Assembly (NCBI GenBank): GCA_963678675.1
Contig: OY783191.1
Span: forward strand, 17,513,096-17,577,095
DNA from: Xiphydria camelus
Taxonomy: Eukaryota > Arthropoda > Insecta > Hymenoptera > Xiphydriidae
DNA length: 64,000 nt
Direction: 5' to 3'
Of this stretch, positions 33,068 to 44,420 are shown in pieces. The position numbers were made by a program, and so were the translations under genes. Under the pieces are notes generated by a model. That model worked only from the letters and a program-made list of their open reading frames with translations. It did not search any database and was not told the DNA's origin. The stretch's first letter is position 1; each line of letters starts with the position of its first letter.

Positions 33068-33830
33068 ATTAAGAACTCGATGATGCTCAAGTTCTCTAGG
33101 TCGCAGCATTTTCGCGTCTGTCGGTGCTCCGAGGAACGGCTATTGTAGCCTTCCTTTCCACGCGTGCGATTGAATCATGATTATAATTTTATCTAAGTCA
33201 GAGCTCTGGAGAATCAAAATTAATAGATCTCTCTTCTTTTTTTATAAATGAGTCTTTCCTTGCTAGGTAATTTCGCGCGATACATTTTAGATTATAGTTC
33301 TTTTTTAATAGGAGGATAGAAGCTCATAGAAACGTCGGGAAAATGTTGTTCTCCTTTCGCTCTTTTACTAGAAAATGCAAGTTTAAATTTAAAATTTAAG
33401 CACGCGGGTCTACAATCGCGAGAATCTCAACGGTATCCAATAATATCAACCAAAGAAGTCATCTACCATTGCATTGTTTCCTATAAGTAACATTTAAATT
33501 TATCTAGGTAGGTATTATACCTTTCTTCGATAACATTGTACCGCTCTATGTAATCTCAGAGTAATGTCACCGCGTGATAAATCTTAAGTTGTAGCGATTT
33601 AAAAGTTTATAGATTTTAGAATATATTTTGTCCGATACGAGATTTGGATCAAATGGTGCAATTTTACGTTGTAATTACTATTATTGTGTGATGACCCTTA
33701 TAGTTTTTTGAGACTGAACACATTCTTGTTGGTGAGATATCGAATGTTTGGACGTGTTTTGTACCTGATGCTTTTATCGACGACTCGAAAATAAAAGTTA
33801 TTGTTACGAAAATATAAATATATTGTGTTA
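33068..33830 (+). other. Probable captured 3' UTR of the Mtfr1-like gene
   Basis: AT-rich non-coding sequence runs from the stop to an AATAAA at about 33790 with a second AT-rich stretch after it; Harbinger-derived sequence resumes at about 33840. This length is ordinary for an insect 3' UTR. No other gene is seen. Confidence 0.45.
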
Positions 33831-33844
33831 TAGATATCTTTTAT

Positions 33845-33950
33845 TTACCGGGCACGTATTTTCTTTGGATTTCTGATTCTTGGTAATACGTCAATGTCAT
33901 CATCAGATGATGATTAAAAAACTGGTACATCAATCAACTATTTCAAAATT
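33845..33950 (-). pseudogene. Inverted copy of the Harbinger first exon
   Basis: On the minus strand this reads DVPVF-stop-SSSDDDIDVLP, RIRNPKKIRAR and a GTAAAT donor, matching 32230-32313 in opposite orientation. It shows that the right half of the element is an inverted duplicate of the left end. Confidence 0.75.
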
Positions 33951-34297
33951 AATAACAATTTACCACAACGATCAGGTTATGATTATGTCATGAAAGAATA
34001 AAGACGTCAAAAACAAAAAGTTAGGTTATACTGAGAATAACAACTCCGAATTTCATTTATCGCGCCGGAACAGCTGTCAAAACGACCAAATGTCATGCGC
34101 AGTACGTACTTCTTACTACCAACCTAAAAATAATTTTAGATGGCCAACGCTTATACCTGGAATAGTTATCCCAGGCAAACTTGGAGCTGGTAAACGCGCC
34201 TGCGCCTGGTATAAATACCAGGTATAAAGAAGAGTATAAATTTATCCTCGGAATACTTATTCTAGGTATAACTTGACTTTGGTAAAACTGGCCCTTA

Positions 34298-35255
34298 CAA
34301 TACATATTCCACGTATAGCGGTATTTATTAAGCTGGCCACTGCGGGGATGGCTTACTCCGATCCGTCCGGCAATTAGCGTTCTGTGAAGGACGTGAGATT
34401 GTAAGTATAATCTATTAAGTAAGAGCGTGTGCGGCGTTATTCATGAAGACATTATTAAACAATGTTTCTTTCGACATATACATACGTTTGATATGGTCGA
34501 AGGCAATGCACAATTTGGTTAATAATCACGATAACCGATAAACGATTATTTCGATAACCGATCTGAACTTGCTGACGACGCCACACTCGCGGATGACTAC
34601 GCATGCGCATTCACGCTTCTCCGGTGATTCCATTGGACAAGGAGACCCAAAGGAGTGCTCATGCAAAACTCGCAATTTTCCTATAGTTCAAATGATCGCG
34701 GACATACGGTACATTGGGAACCTCTGTTAGATACCGCACTGACGTCACAGGTAATCTAGGCGCGGAAACGAAAACTCAACTGTCAATAATTTTTTTTAGC
34801 GAATAGGTGCACGGATCGCATTTTTTTAAAACCCGTTCTTTTAATTTCGTTCTCTTTTATTTAAAACGATTTTGATCAAAAAATGCGTCAGTAGCCCATT
34901 TCACTGGACTAGGGAGAGAGAGTGGCACTGGCATCCCTTGCCCTCCGCTATCGCCAAGGGTCGAGCTATCATAAACGAAGCCATTGAGACGCAAGTAGGT
35001 AGGTATACCTACCTACCTACCCTTCTATCCGTAGACCGTACCACGGGACGTCGACGACTCTGCGTGCCTCCTCGGAGTTTTTCTCACGTTTTCAATTTCG
35101 CACTGTCTTACAACTTTTTTCTCCTAGCCTGGAGAGGAGAGAAGCAGCTCTTGAGCTATATACACACACGCGCGCGCGCGCGTAAAATAAATTTTTTCTA
35201 TAATAAAATATTTATTATTATTATATTAGATTTATAACTTACTAGCAGCCCGTCC
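34298..35255. other. Repeat debris, no gene
   Basis: 34298-34450 resembles LTR-like pieces. 34565-34713 is the right half of the CCGTATGTCC fold-back. 34890-35160 resembles an arm of the 18930-20870 inverted repeat. A palindromic AGGTAGGT/ACCTACCT microsatellite is at 34995-35025 and a CA/CG microsatellite at 35160-35185. Confidence 0.5.
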
Positions 35256-35835
35256 CGGCTTCGCACGGGTAGATTGTGGATTGATTTTGTCCGTCCACCA
35301 TTGTTTAAATACATTTTTAATACAAAACTTTTAGTATTTTTCCCGGGCTACTCAATGGTCATATTGGATTTGACCTTGACCATGACCTTCAAGGTTATAT
35401 CAAGGTCAAATTAATTTTTTTTCACGTTCAAATGTGTCCTTGACCATTTTTTTCATGTTACCTTTATTGTCAGCGGAGGTCAAATTTAGGTCAAGTATAG
35501 TTCGACTTTTTGAACACCCTGTATAAGATTTACTAACTCAGAAACCTTCGCGGATATGCATCCAACTGTTCCCCAAATTTTCATCGCAATCGGATGAACG
35601 GTTTAGGAAGGCATAATAATCATCCGTACCGGTACTTTTTGAACACCCTGTATAAGATTTACTAACTCAGAAACCTTCGCGGGCATGCGTCCAACCATTT
35701 CCCAACTTTTCATCGCAATCGGATGAACGGTTTAGGAAGGCATTTGATATTACCTTAAAGGTCACGGTCAAGGTCAAATCCAATACGACCACTGGGTAGC
35801 CACGGGAAAATCCTTAAAGTTTTGTATTAAACATT
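35256..35835. repeat. Repeat rich in AAGGTCA motifs
   Basis: It opens with CCCGTCCCGGCTTCGCACGG, a terminus-like motif. AGGTCA/TGACCT half-sites cluster at 35370-35500 and 35757-35785. A unit of about 110 bases (GAACACCCTGTATAAGATTT to GGTTTAGGAAGGCAT) occurs twice, at 35510 and 35640. No coding capacity. Element class not identified. Confidence 0.55.
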
Positions 35836-36120
35836 TTTCTCTGAAATGTTTTCCCGTTGAGATAATCCAGCTTGCGCGAATAGTATGCGCAGTAGCGCCA
35901 CAACACACTGACGCAGTCACATGTACACGGCTTACGTCTGACGCTCGATTTCCCAGGAAGGTCCCACCGTAGAGCCATAGCATAGATGTTTAGACATCAA
36001 CAATGAAACATTTTTCAATAACTTTATGCCTTGAAATTCATGGAATATGATCTATAAAATAAAAAAAAAGGCATCGATCATCGAGAATTGAATTCCTAAC
36101 AAAGTTAACCTTGTACGAAG
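35836..36120. other. Gene-free stretch
   Basis: Nothing recognisable; AT-rich with short A runs. Confidence 0.4.
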
Positions 36121-36124
36121 TTAA

Positions 36125-36635
36125 CCCTCTGACGGCAAACCTCGATTCCCCACCACTGCGCGGGGCAGAGTCAAGCGTGAGACGTTAGTGTAGTGGGAAG
36201 AGAGTGACAGGGCCGTCGCAACCCGTATGGTCGCTGGGCACCGACGAAACGTTAAAAGTTACCTGCGGTGTGATTTTAATAAGCCATTTTTTTTAATAGT
36301 GACAATGAAGTAGTCTTCGACTAAGTAAATCATTAACTATGTTGACATACACTATCGATTCGTCGTTTCAATCAGTTTGAAACGACGGATCGAGGCAACG
36401 AATCGTACCGTGTATGGGGCCCCTATTTCATTGCCGTGCCGTCGCGCGAAATCCGTGAGTGCGAGTGAGCACGGTATATGAGTGAGCAGGCCCCTAATTA
36501 CGAGCCTGGCTGAATGAGAGTGGGGGGCCATTTCCGTGACGTCAGTCACTAACACATAAAGCGACCGCGCGCGATTGGCTGTTCCCTTTCTCCAGCTCAC
36601 GCGACAGGGATTGCTAAGAGTTTAGCGTCAGAGGG
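36125..36635. mobile_element. TTAA-flanked element (511 bp)
   Basis: TTAA at 36121-36124 and 36636-36639 brackets CCCTCTGACG and CGTCAGAGGG ends. This is a piggyBac-type non-autonomous element. Inside is an inverted pair near 36355-36390 (ATTCGTCGTTTCAATC/GTTTGAAACGACGGAT). No transposase. Confidence 0.85.
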
Positions 36636-36699
36636 TTAAAAAAATCGCCTACTCCTCTTGTAGAGCAAATAAAAAGTGAATTTTTTCTTGATTTACTAT

Positions 36700-37150
36700 A
36701 GAAGACCTGAGCGCGCGAACCCGCGCATTAAAAATTTGTTCAGTCAGAATCTTTTTTGAGTTGCTGACTGAACAAATTTGTAATGCGCTCTTAGGAATAG
36801 GAATTTTTTTTGTCTGCATCCTCACGCACAATTATTGATCTTGTTATTTCTTTATCGAGGTTCTTCAATGTTTTGTAGTTGATGCAGAGTGTCCAAATTT
36901 ATTCAATACATTTAGCAAATGCTTCGATTAACTTGATACTCAAGGGGGGGGGGGGGGTGTAACTAAAAATTGATACATCGTAGGTTCTGGCAACATCCGA
37001 AATATTAATCTACAAGCTTTCGTGAGCTTGAATCAATTGACAGAATGCGAGAGAGATGCCCGAATTTTGCATGCTCAAGTTACCTACAGCGCCTGGACTA
37101 TGAAATAGGTTGCCGAAGTATTTGGTCTTATTACGGTCCCAATGAGAGTA
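36700..37150. repeat. Hairpin, G-run repeat and dispersed 60-mer
   Basis: 36730-36790 contains an inverted pair (AAATTTGTTCAGTCAG and complement). 36905-37076 is the copy of 20322-20466, with a long uninterrupted G run near 36941-36957. 37100-37150 (GGTTGCCGAAGTATTTGGTC) recurs at 38710-38765. Confidence 0.6.
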
Positions 37151-37151
37151 A

Positions 37152-37302
37152 AGGTACGTTTAGACCGGGATACAAAATGTTGGCAACATGTTGGCAACAC
37201 GTTTATGGCTGTTGGCAACATCGCTGTTGGCAATATCAACATCGCTGTTGGCAACATCAACATTGAGTGTTGCCAACACGATATCCCGGTATAGACTTAC
37301 CT
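37152..37302. mobile_element. MITE with TGTTGGCAAC repeats
   Basis: AGGTACGTTTAGACCGGGAT and a complement-like right end bracket several TGTTGGCAAC units. TAA lies on both sides (37149-37151, 37303-37305). Harbinger-type 3-bp duplication. Confidence 0.7.
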
Positions 37303-37304
37303 TA

Positions 37305-38579
37305 AAGGTCCCCATACACGTTCAGTCGGCCGGCCGGCCGTGGCCTGCAGGCCGACTGTCAGTCGGCCGTCAGTCCTGGCCGACCTGCCGCACACACACA
37401 GTTAAGGTACCTATGCACGTTTAGTCGGCCGGCCGCTTTCCGCTACGCACACAAATTTAAATGAGGAGTCACTACCTGCTGGGGGCCTGTTGATTAATAA
37501 AATTAAACGCGTGTTGGAATTCACCGACAGGGATTCGTCCGGCGACGGACTGACGGGAAAATTTTACTCCAGTCTGAAATTTTATGACCTTGCAACCACG
37601 CCCTTTCTCGGAAAGGTTAATTACCGGACGGGCCGAAATAATCCGTCTCCCGCATTACCTATACCTGTATACCTATTGTAATACATATCGCTATCTTTTT
37701 TTATTCTTATTTTATTAATACATTTTAAATATTACTTTTATTAATACCTATATCGTAGGTATCAGTTTAATGTTCATTAATTTTGGAATAAAATACTTAA
37801 ATATATTTCTATATATTTTTACACTTTATCTTTAAATATTCCTCCTTCAAGGTCAAAAATATATATTTGCAAGTCTCTGGGATAATTTTTCCCAGAGCTT
37901 GTGGCGAATTAATTGCGCTGAATTTTAAATCCTCCATACTGCGCCCTGTTGCCAAATATCTCAGGGTCACCAAAAGCCGTTCTTCTGCGGTAATTGCTTG
38001 CCGCATTACGGTGTCCTTTTTCGTAATATGTGGCTTTACCAAATTTAGCAAGTACTGGAAACAATTCTCATCCATCCTCAGGAAATTTTTCAAATCACTT
38101 GCACTGGATTGACGAAGTTCATGTACGAGCCTCACGTGAGATAAAGTGCGTTTCTTCAACCACTCTTTCATCCAAATTTGTCTCTTTTTTCGTTTCCTCT
38201 GCTGGTTTGTCAAAATAACAAGTGTAGCTGCGTATTCTTTTTGCGACATATTTATACTATTAATATAAAATCGTTATGCTACTATCGAAGCCGGTAGAGA
38301 ACTGACGGACGCATTCAGTGAACAAAATTGTAGGTGTAGTTTGAATAGGGTAAACGATACAGTCATTGGCCATGCGATAGTGATTGGCCCCCTCTCATAA
38401 CAAATGCATTCGATAGAAAGAGGAAACGATAAGCCAATTTCTGTATAATTTCGTCTGTCTAAAAGGCCAATCACTGGAGGTTTTACCCTATCGATAACCC
38501 GCGGCCGGCCAGGACTGACGGCCGACTGACAGTCGGACTGACAGTCCACGGCCGGCCGACTGAACGTTTATGGGGCCCT
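37305..38579 (-). mobile_element. Short Harbinger with GTTCAGTCGGCCGG ends
   Basis: Left AGGTCCCCATACACGTTCAG and right complement AGGGCCCCATAAACGTTCAG extend into GTCGGCCGGCCG. The probable duplication is TTA (37302-37304, 38580-38582). It abuts the preceding MITE. It keeps only the N-terminal part of a transposase (37809-38249). Confidence 0.75.
37809..38249 (-). pseudogene. HARBI1-like transposase N-terminus
   Basis: 146 codons from ATG 38249: RKRKKRQIWMKEWLKKR, then LVHELRQSSASDLKNFLRMD, FQYLLNLVKPHITKKDTVMR, EERLLVTLRYLATGRSMEDL, and IIPETCKYIFLTLKEEYLK. This is the DNA-binding and linker region of HARBI1-like proteins. It runs to a stop just before any catalytic Asp. Intron-exon breakdown downstream could not be found, so the nuclease part has been deleted. 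Because the reading frame is intact, a short DNA-binding product is conceivable but unproven. Confidence 0.8.
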
Positions 38580-38584
38580 TTAGG

Positions 38585-39470
38585 CACCGCCGAAGACGGT
38601 TTGTTACGGCCGCTCGGTAATTGCCGGGAAGGTAAGAAACTGCGAGTGCATTCGTGACCCCACGTGTTTCCAAAATGTCCCGATTTTCCTGGCGGTGAGA
38701 AAAACTTGATGAAATAGGTTGCCGAAGTATTTGGTCTTATTACGGTCCCAATGGGAGTAAGGCACTACCGAAGACGGTTTATTTCGGCCGCCCGGTAATT
38801 TTCGGGAAGGTACGAGACCGTGAGTGCATTCGCGGCCCACATTTTGCCGAAACGTGTCGATTCATTGATCGCGAGGTATTCATGATTACGGAACTGAAGC
38901 GGTACGAAACGGCCTTTTGAGTTCCATCTGTCGTACGACGGAAGATACGTGATGTTGAGATGTGGAACACAACGCGATGATGGTTGATAGTACCTACATT
39001 GACGAAGGCGCGGTTGACTTCGTCTTATATACCTGAAAGCCGGGTTGTCATTAGTCAATATCATTTATTAATAACGTTGAAAAACTGAATTTAGAATATA
39101 GAATAACAGTGGAACACTGAATATAGAATTGAATGCACAAGTCAATGCGACTGAACGCTTATTCTCACGGGCAAGCACTGTTCAACACAATAGAATCAAT
39201 TTCGTTCATCAACCAAATCAACCGATTTTGCAACTATACTATAATTTTGTTATAAACTTTGCTATCGGGAAATCAGACGTTTGACACTTTTCGCTTTCAC
39301 GCTGCACACACAGCGCACTCTTCTCAATCCAACTCTAACTATCAAATTCTTGACCGTCGGTAAAGTATCGGCACTGTAGGTAATATGTACTGTAGGTAAG
39401 CTTGCTTCGTTTTGACAGGACTGACGATTTGAGGTTAGAATCGGATATATCCTGTCGCTAGTAGTAACCA
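38585..39470. repeat. LTR-like fragments, gene-free
   Basis: 38600-38700 and 38775-38875 are diverged direct copies of one another and relate to 29630-29950. GAACTGAAGCGGTACGAAAC at 38890 matches 29879. The rest, to 39470, shows no gene. Confidence 0.5.
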
Positions 39471-39754
39471 AGCTTGGTTACAGAAAGCACTCAAGTCTCA
39501 TCGCGTGCGCTCAAAACTCACGCGTGACTTCATTTTGACTGCGTAGTAGAGCGCACGCGTGAGACCGCACGTCGTACGTCCTACGTGCGATGCACGATTG
39601 CTATCTGGGTACATTTTGAGAGTTACGTTGTTATCAGTCTGTTAAGTAAGAGCGCGTACGGTGTTAATCATAAAAAACTTATTCGACAGTGTTTTTTCCA
39701 CATACATACGTTTGACATGTTCCAAGGCAATACGCAATAATATTAATAATGAGT

Positions 39755-39840
39755 CCAATCACCACCGTCGATAATCGCTTGGCATCTCCAAGGCATACTA
39801 TCCATCCAATTTTCGATGGTGGTGATTGGACTCATTATCA
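39755..39840. repeat. Short hairpin
   Basis: ATGAGTCCAATCACCACC and complement GGTGGTGATTGGACTCAT form arms around a 35-base centre. Confidence 0.75.
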
Positions 39841-39943
39841 ACTGTAAATGCACAATGCGTTGGAATATGTAAAACGTATGTATGTGAAAAAAACATTGTT
39901 GAATATATTTTTTATGAATAACGCCGTATACGCTCTTACTTAA

Positions 39944-40348
39944 CCCTTACTTGCCACACTTCTATAGAATCACGTACTTGCCACACTGGGGTTGATTTAC
40001 ACCCCAGCGAGAAAAATTGTTATAACAAACAAATTATTGCATATTTGGACTTGAAAATTTTATCAGCTCTTCTTAAGAGCGTGCTTTAAAAGGCAGTGGA
40101 ACTTGTATAGCCAGAACTTAAAATTAAGTATGCGAAAAAAATCAAATATTAAAGTTACACGGTCTTTTAAAGTACGCTCTTAAGATGAGCTGGTAAAATT
40201 TTCAAGTATAATGTATCAAATCAAGTAAATATGCTATAATTTATTTATTATAACAATTCTTCTCGCTGAGGTGTAAATCAATCCCAGTGTGGCACAAGTA
40301 CGAATTTTACCATGGGGTGGTTTCGAACCCCAGTGTGGCAAGTAAGGG
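39944..40348. mobile_element. TTAA-flanked element, CCCTTACTTGCCACAC ends
   Basis: Perfect 14-base inverted ends (CCCTTACTTGCCAC) and TTAA at both sides (39940-39943, 40349-40352). An inner inverted pair (AAAATTTTATCAGCTC / GAGCTGGTAAAATTTT) follows. It is piggyBac-like and non-autonomous. Block A keeps only its right part (to 1310). Confidence 0.8.
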
Positions 40349-40960
40349 TTAACAGACCTATCTTATGAGATACACTGTCAAATTAAGGGTTAAACAATTG
40401 AAGGGTTCCTTTCAAAAACAACACTTATCAAAAACAACAATCCCTGTAGTATTGGTAATAATGCCTACTCTTTCGTTGTATCTAGTCGTGTTGTGGTGCC
40501 TACTCTTTCATTATAATATAATGACATGAAAAAAATTTTAAGGGCGACAAAACAGAGGCACAAAAATTTTGGGAGAAGAAATTCCGACAAGAAACGGAAT
40601 AAGGCTTTGCCGGGATTGGAAACGGAGGACGAAACCGCTGCAAAAATTGAGGAACTAAAAGAAACACTTGGCATCACCGAAGAAAATGTCGATGAACTTT
40701 CGGACGTTCGGAGCGCTGGTTAAATATTGTGTATTTAACCCTTACGCGTGCACGCTTAAATTTTTTTTTCCCGTCAGTACACGCTAGCGGTGCGGTACGG
40801 AGTGCCGCTTAGCGTGCACATGAGGGTTAATATTACATATCGTCGGCTTACTTGTTAAATCTTCCAAGTCCGATTTTCGGACATAGGACTTAGTAGGTTT
40901 TACAAGTAAGCTGACGATATTAAAACGCGTGTACGGCGTTATTCATAAAAAATGTAAAAT

Positions 40961-41820
40961 GAATATCCTCTCGAGATTGACGACTCTGCTGTGGGAGAGA
41001 TTCTGCAGGATGGCTACTTCGCTCTTGAGCTGGGTCTCCTGCTTGGTATGAAAACGCAGCTTGTCGATCACCTTTATCGCCATCGCGCGGCCGGTCTAGC
41101 GATGAACTCCGCCGTAGATGATACCAAATTGACCCGAGCCAAGAACTTCGTCTGGGAAGATGTGATAGAGCTGCGCATGTCGGTTACGCGTTCCTCTGGC
41201 TCAGTTGTCGACTGCTCCTGCCGACCTGTGAAAACGACGCGTGTTTTTCAATATAGCATCGGTACGCGTTCGCGCGCACACTCGCGAGCTCTGAACGTAC
41301 TTGCCGATTTGGAGGTGATGGGCATCAATGCCTGCCTGATACTCGTTTTCAAGGTCCTCGCCAAGTGAGCGCTAACGCCACTTTCCGGCGGTGGAAGCTA
41401 ACCACTCGCACCTGCGTAGAGGGGATCTTCGCCGACGTAGTAATCGACGTTGGCCGTTCTCAACTCGAAACAATGCATCGTGCCTGGAAGGAGAGAACGC
41501 GTGCATTGTACATCGACTAAACGCGCGCAGACAATTTCTAACGATATAGATATGTACTCACGAGAATGTTGTTGAATCTCTTTGAAGTACTTGGAACTGC
41601 TGTCGCTTTGGAACAGAGTTATGGCCTTTGTGTCCAATCACCAGTAGTGTCTCTTCCTCTGAAAACACGAGAGTCTTAATGACGGAGGAAGCGAAACCGA
41701 ATCAGCGCCACGTCGTCGACCTACCATTGGATCGCGATTCATCGAATGCACCATCCATCCTTCCTTCAGGATCTTGGAGTCGCGTCGTTTTGTGTGCTTG
41801 ACGCTTTGAACTATTCGCAT
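40961..41820 (-). pseudogene. PKD: Protein kinase D fragment, copy B (broken)
   Basis: Same exon series as copy [21 protein letters not shown] and [18 protein letters not shown]-stop-LDTKAITLF, HCFELRTANVDYYVG, then the kinase N-lobe. It shares the TGA and TAG stops with copy A, so the fragment was already dead when the block was duplicated. It has its own losses: one base deleted near 41175 in the stretch before the N-lobe, and P to H at about 41047-41050 in the FPTKQ motif. The start is better here (AGATGCGAATAG rather than AGAAGCGAATAG). Confidence 0.88.
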
Positions 41821-43309
41821 CTGCAACTGCGTTATCGCGTATGAGGTACCAAGTGTGACGGAGGGTGTGATGGAGAAGAAAAAAAGATAAAGTATTGCAA
41901 GTGTCGAGATACGACATTGATTGAATAATTACCTCGATGGTCTGGACCTTTGAAATGCGTCGGAAGATGCGTCGTCGTGGGATGGAAAGAGGTCCTACGG
42001 AAATATCAAACGCGTAAAATGATTCGTAGTGCATTTTCCCCGTGTTTCCTTGTGTTTATGCGATGAGAGGGGGGAGGATGACAGGTTGGCTTATTGAATT
42101 AGTTAAGTTAGGTTAATTACTTGATTAGTGTGGTATTTGAATCAGCCCATCCGCGCACAGTACCTGTAACTGGAAATATTACGCCAACGTTGGAGAAACA
42201 GTAGATCATGCGGCGAGAGAGCCCTCGGTTATTCCGGAGCTTCGGTTAACCGAGAGTCTACTGCACAGTCGCGGGCGCGACTTGGCGACGGCGTCATGCC
42301 GGCCGCCATTCGCACGCGTCGCAACTTGTTGCGCGCCGTTGTCACTTCACTGTAGATTCCCAGCATAGCTCGGTCGTTCGCAAGGGCCTCTTCGGTGTCC
42401 CGGAGGTCCCCCCCCCCCCCCCGAGGCGGCTTCTCGCGAGGGTCGCTCGTCCGGTGTCTCTCTTCAGGACGGCTATTCTATAACTGAGTGAAAGCCTGTT
42501 CCCGTGAGAAGTGGGCGGAGTTCACTGGAAAAGTAAGGAGACTCCTAGTCGCTATTCTCTAACTGCGGGAGTACGAAAATCGGGTGAACGTAGTTCCTGG
42601 GAGAATCGGTCTGCTCGGTCGGTCTGGTCGGGACGGCGATTCTAACCTATGTATCTACTTCTGTGACAGTGTGCCGCAGTTTACAGTTGATTAATTTGCG
42701 TGTTCCAACAAACGATACACAGTAGTCCGGCGATCTAAGCAAACGCGGTCATGAGTATATTAATGACTTACATAACTGATTTGTGCGATGTAAATTTGTG
42801 TCTTAGTTATAAAAAGATATACTCTTGTATATAAGAACTTTTTCCAGAGGTGGTAATAGGAAAAGTAGTTCGAAAAAATAATTTAACAAAAAGCACATTT
42901 CCCTAATGCTTACAATAAAAGTCAAAAGCAGCTTAATAATTAAAAAAGATATAGGTATTATACTGGTACCTAGTATTATTCCAAAATATGCATCCTTGAA
43001 AACGTACACTTATAAAACGTACCTGAAACCAAGCAAATTGTTTTAAATAGAGAAAACTGATTTCGTAACAATAAGACTGCGAAACCGTTAAAATTAAATA
43101 CATTAAAATATGGGACAAGAATGGCATGTAAAATGTTATATAATAATCAAGAGCATGCTTCAAACTATAACTTAAACCAGAAAATGTACGTATCTGAACT
43201 TAGCATCATAGTAAACAGTTATGAATTAATATGGACCTATTTCAGAACCACTGTGCGATGGTCGGAATTCTGATTAACGATCCTTAGTAATTAGTATCAC
43301 CGCGATATA

Positions 43310-43740
43310 CAGGGTGTAACAGAGTAAGTGTTACAACGTGAAACTGTAGATTCCTTATGAAAGAAGAAAAAGATTTTTCCTCTTACAAAAATGTTCTGCA
43401 GGCTGTCGTTTTCGATATAAGGTAAAACAGGGTGAGTTGGCGAATGGAGTTGGCCCCTCGTTTCTATGGAAGGAAATGGAAACGAGGGGCCGACTTCATT
43501 CGCCAACTCACCTCGTTTTACCTTATTTAAACCACGAACTACTTGTTATTAGGTGTCAACACTCAAATCTGATAAAAATAGTTCGAGGTTTAAAGAAAAA
43601 CGATTTTTTTTTTCAAAACTTTGACATCCTGTATATCGAAAACGAAAGCACGCAGAACATTTTTGTAAGAGGAAAAATCTTTTTCTTTTTTCACAAGGAA
43701 TCTACAGTTTCACGTTGTAACACTTACTCTGTTACACCCT
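43310..43740. mobile_element. Mariner-like palindromic MITE
   Basis: CAGGGTGTAACAGAGTAAGT and complement are the ends, TA on both sides. Arms continue through CGTGAAACTGTAGATTCCTT. A second hairpin (43425-43526, CGAATGGAGTTGGCCCCTCG) is nested in one arm. Truncated relative at 5830-6145. Confidence 0.85.
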
Positions 43741-44381
43741 GTATATAACTCGTTCACCAAAGCCCGTATAACCTTCAAGGGTTACTTTATTTTATAGCGG
43801 TAAATTCGAATATTCTATACTAATTTAAGACTGCTATTCTAACGAGAAATAATGAGCGGAAAAACTGTTAATTTATAACCTACCGTCAAGTATTAACCAT
43901 CCTGTCTAATTCAAAGCGCATTTAGTTTATTCTCTCTTAACTCTGCTATCGGTCGCTGTTCCGTCTCGCGATAAACGGAATTCGACACAATGCTTCGAAC
44001 CGTTTAATAGTATCACAGTCAGAAATACCTCGCAAATCTATAGCTACTCTCGGATCGGAATCTACGAAACGGAACGGGGTATTTTTCGGCGAATCTAGGC
44101 TGCACGTGCGCTCGCAGTCCCGCACCATGCTCGGGAAGGGGTAATTACCGACCGCATCGGAAGAAGCCATTTCCCACAATACCTATTGTAATAGATACCG
44201 CTATACTTAGAATAATAAATCAGCTTTGTAAAGGGAAGACAAGACGAATCTAATAGATGGCCGGTCGGATTAACTTAATACCTGGCTTATCCAGGTACAA
44301 AGAATCGAACCGTCATTCGATGCAACATATTCCTTTTATGGCCAGGGACGAGCAACGACATCCTTGCCCACTCGAAAAATA

Positions 44382-44420
44382 CAGTGGGGTAAAAAGTATT
44401 CATACACCACGGTGAGGTAC
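44382..44420 (+). mobile_element. Tc1-like terminal inverted repeat (left end only)
   Basis: CAGTGGGGTAAAAAGTATTC after TA is the classic Tc1-family terminus. No matching right end or transposase is nearby; the fold-back arm begins about 100 bases on. Confidence 0.55.

Larger units (their letters stand above)
31955..34294 (+). mobile_element. Harbinger carrying an Mtfr1-like gene fragment
   Basis: Ends GGGCCGGTTTTACC (31955) and GGTAAAACTGGCCC (34281-34294) are inverted repeats with one mismatch; TTA lies on both sides (31952-31954, 34295-34297). Inside, left to right: transposase first exon (+), part of a second exon (+), Mtfr1-like terminal exons and 3' sequence (+), then an inverted second copy of the transposase first exon. 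No catalytic domain remains, so the element would need a helper. The 3-bp TTA duplication and GGGCC-type end fit PIF/Harbinger. Confidence 0.85.
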
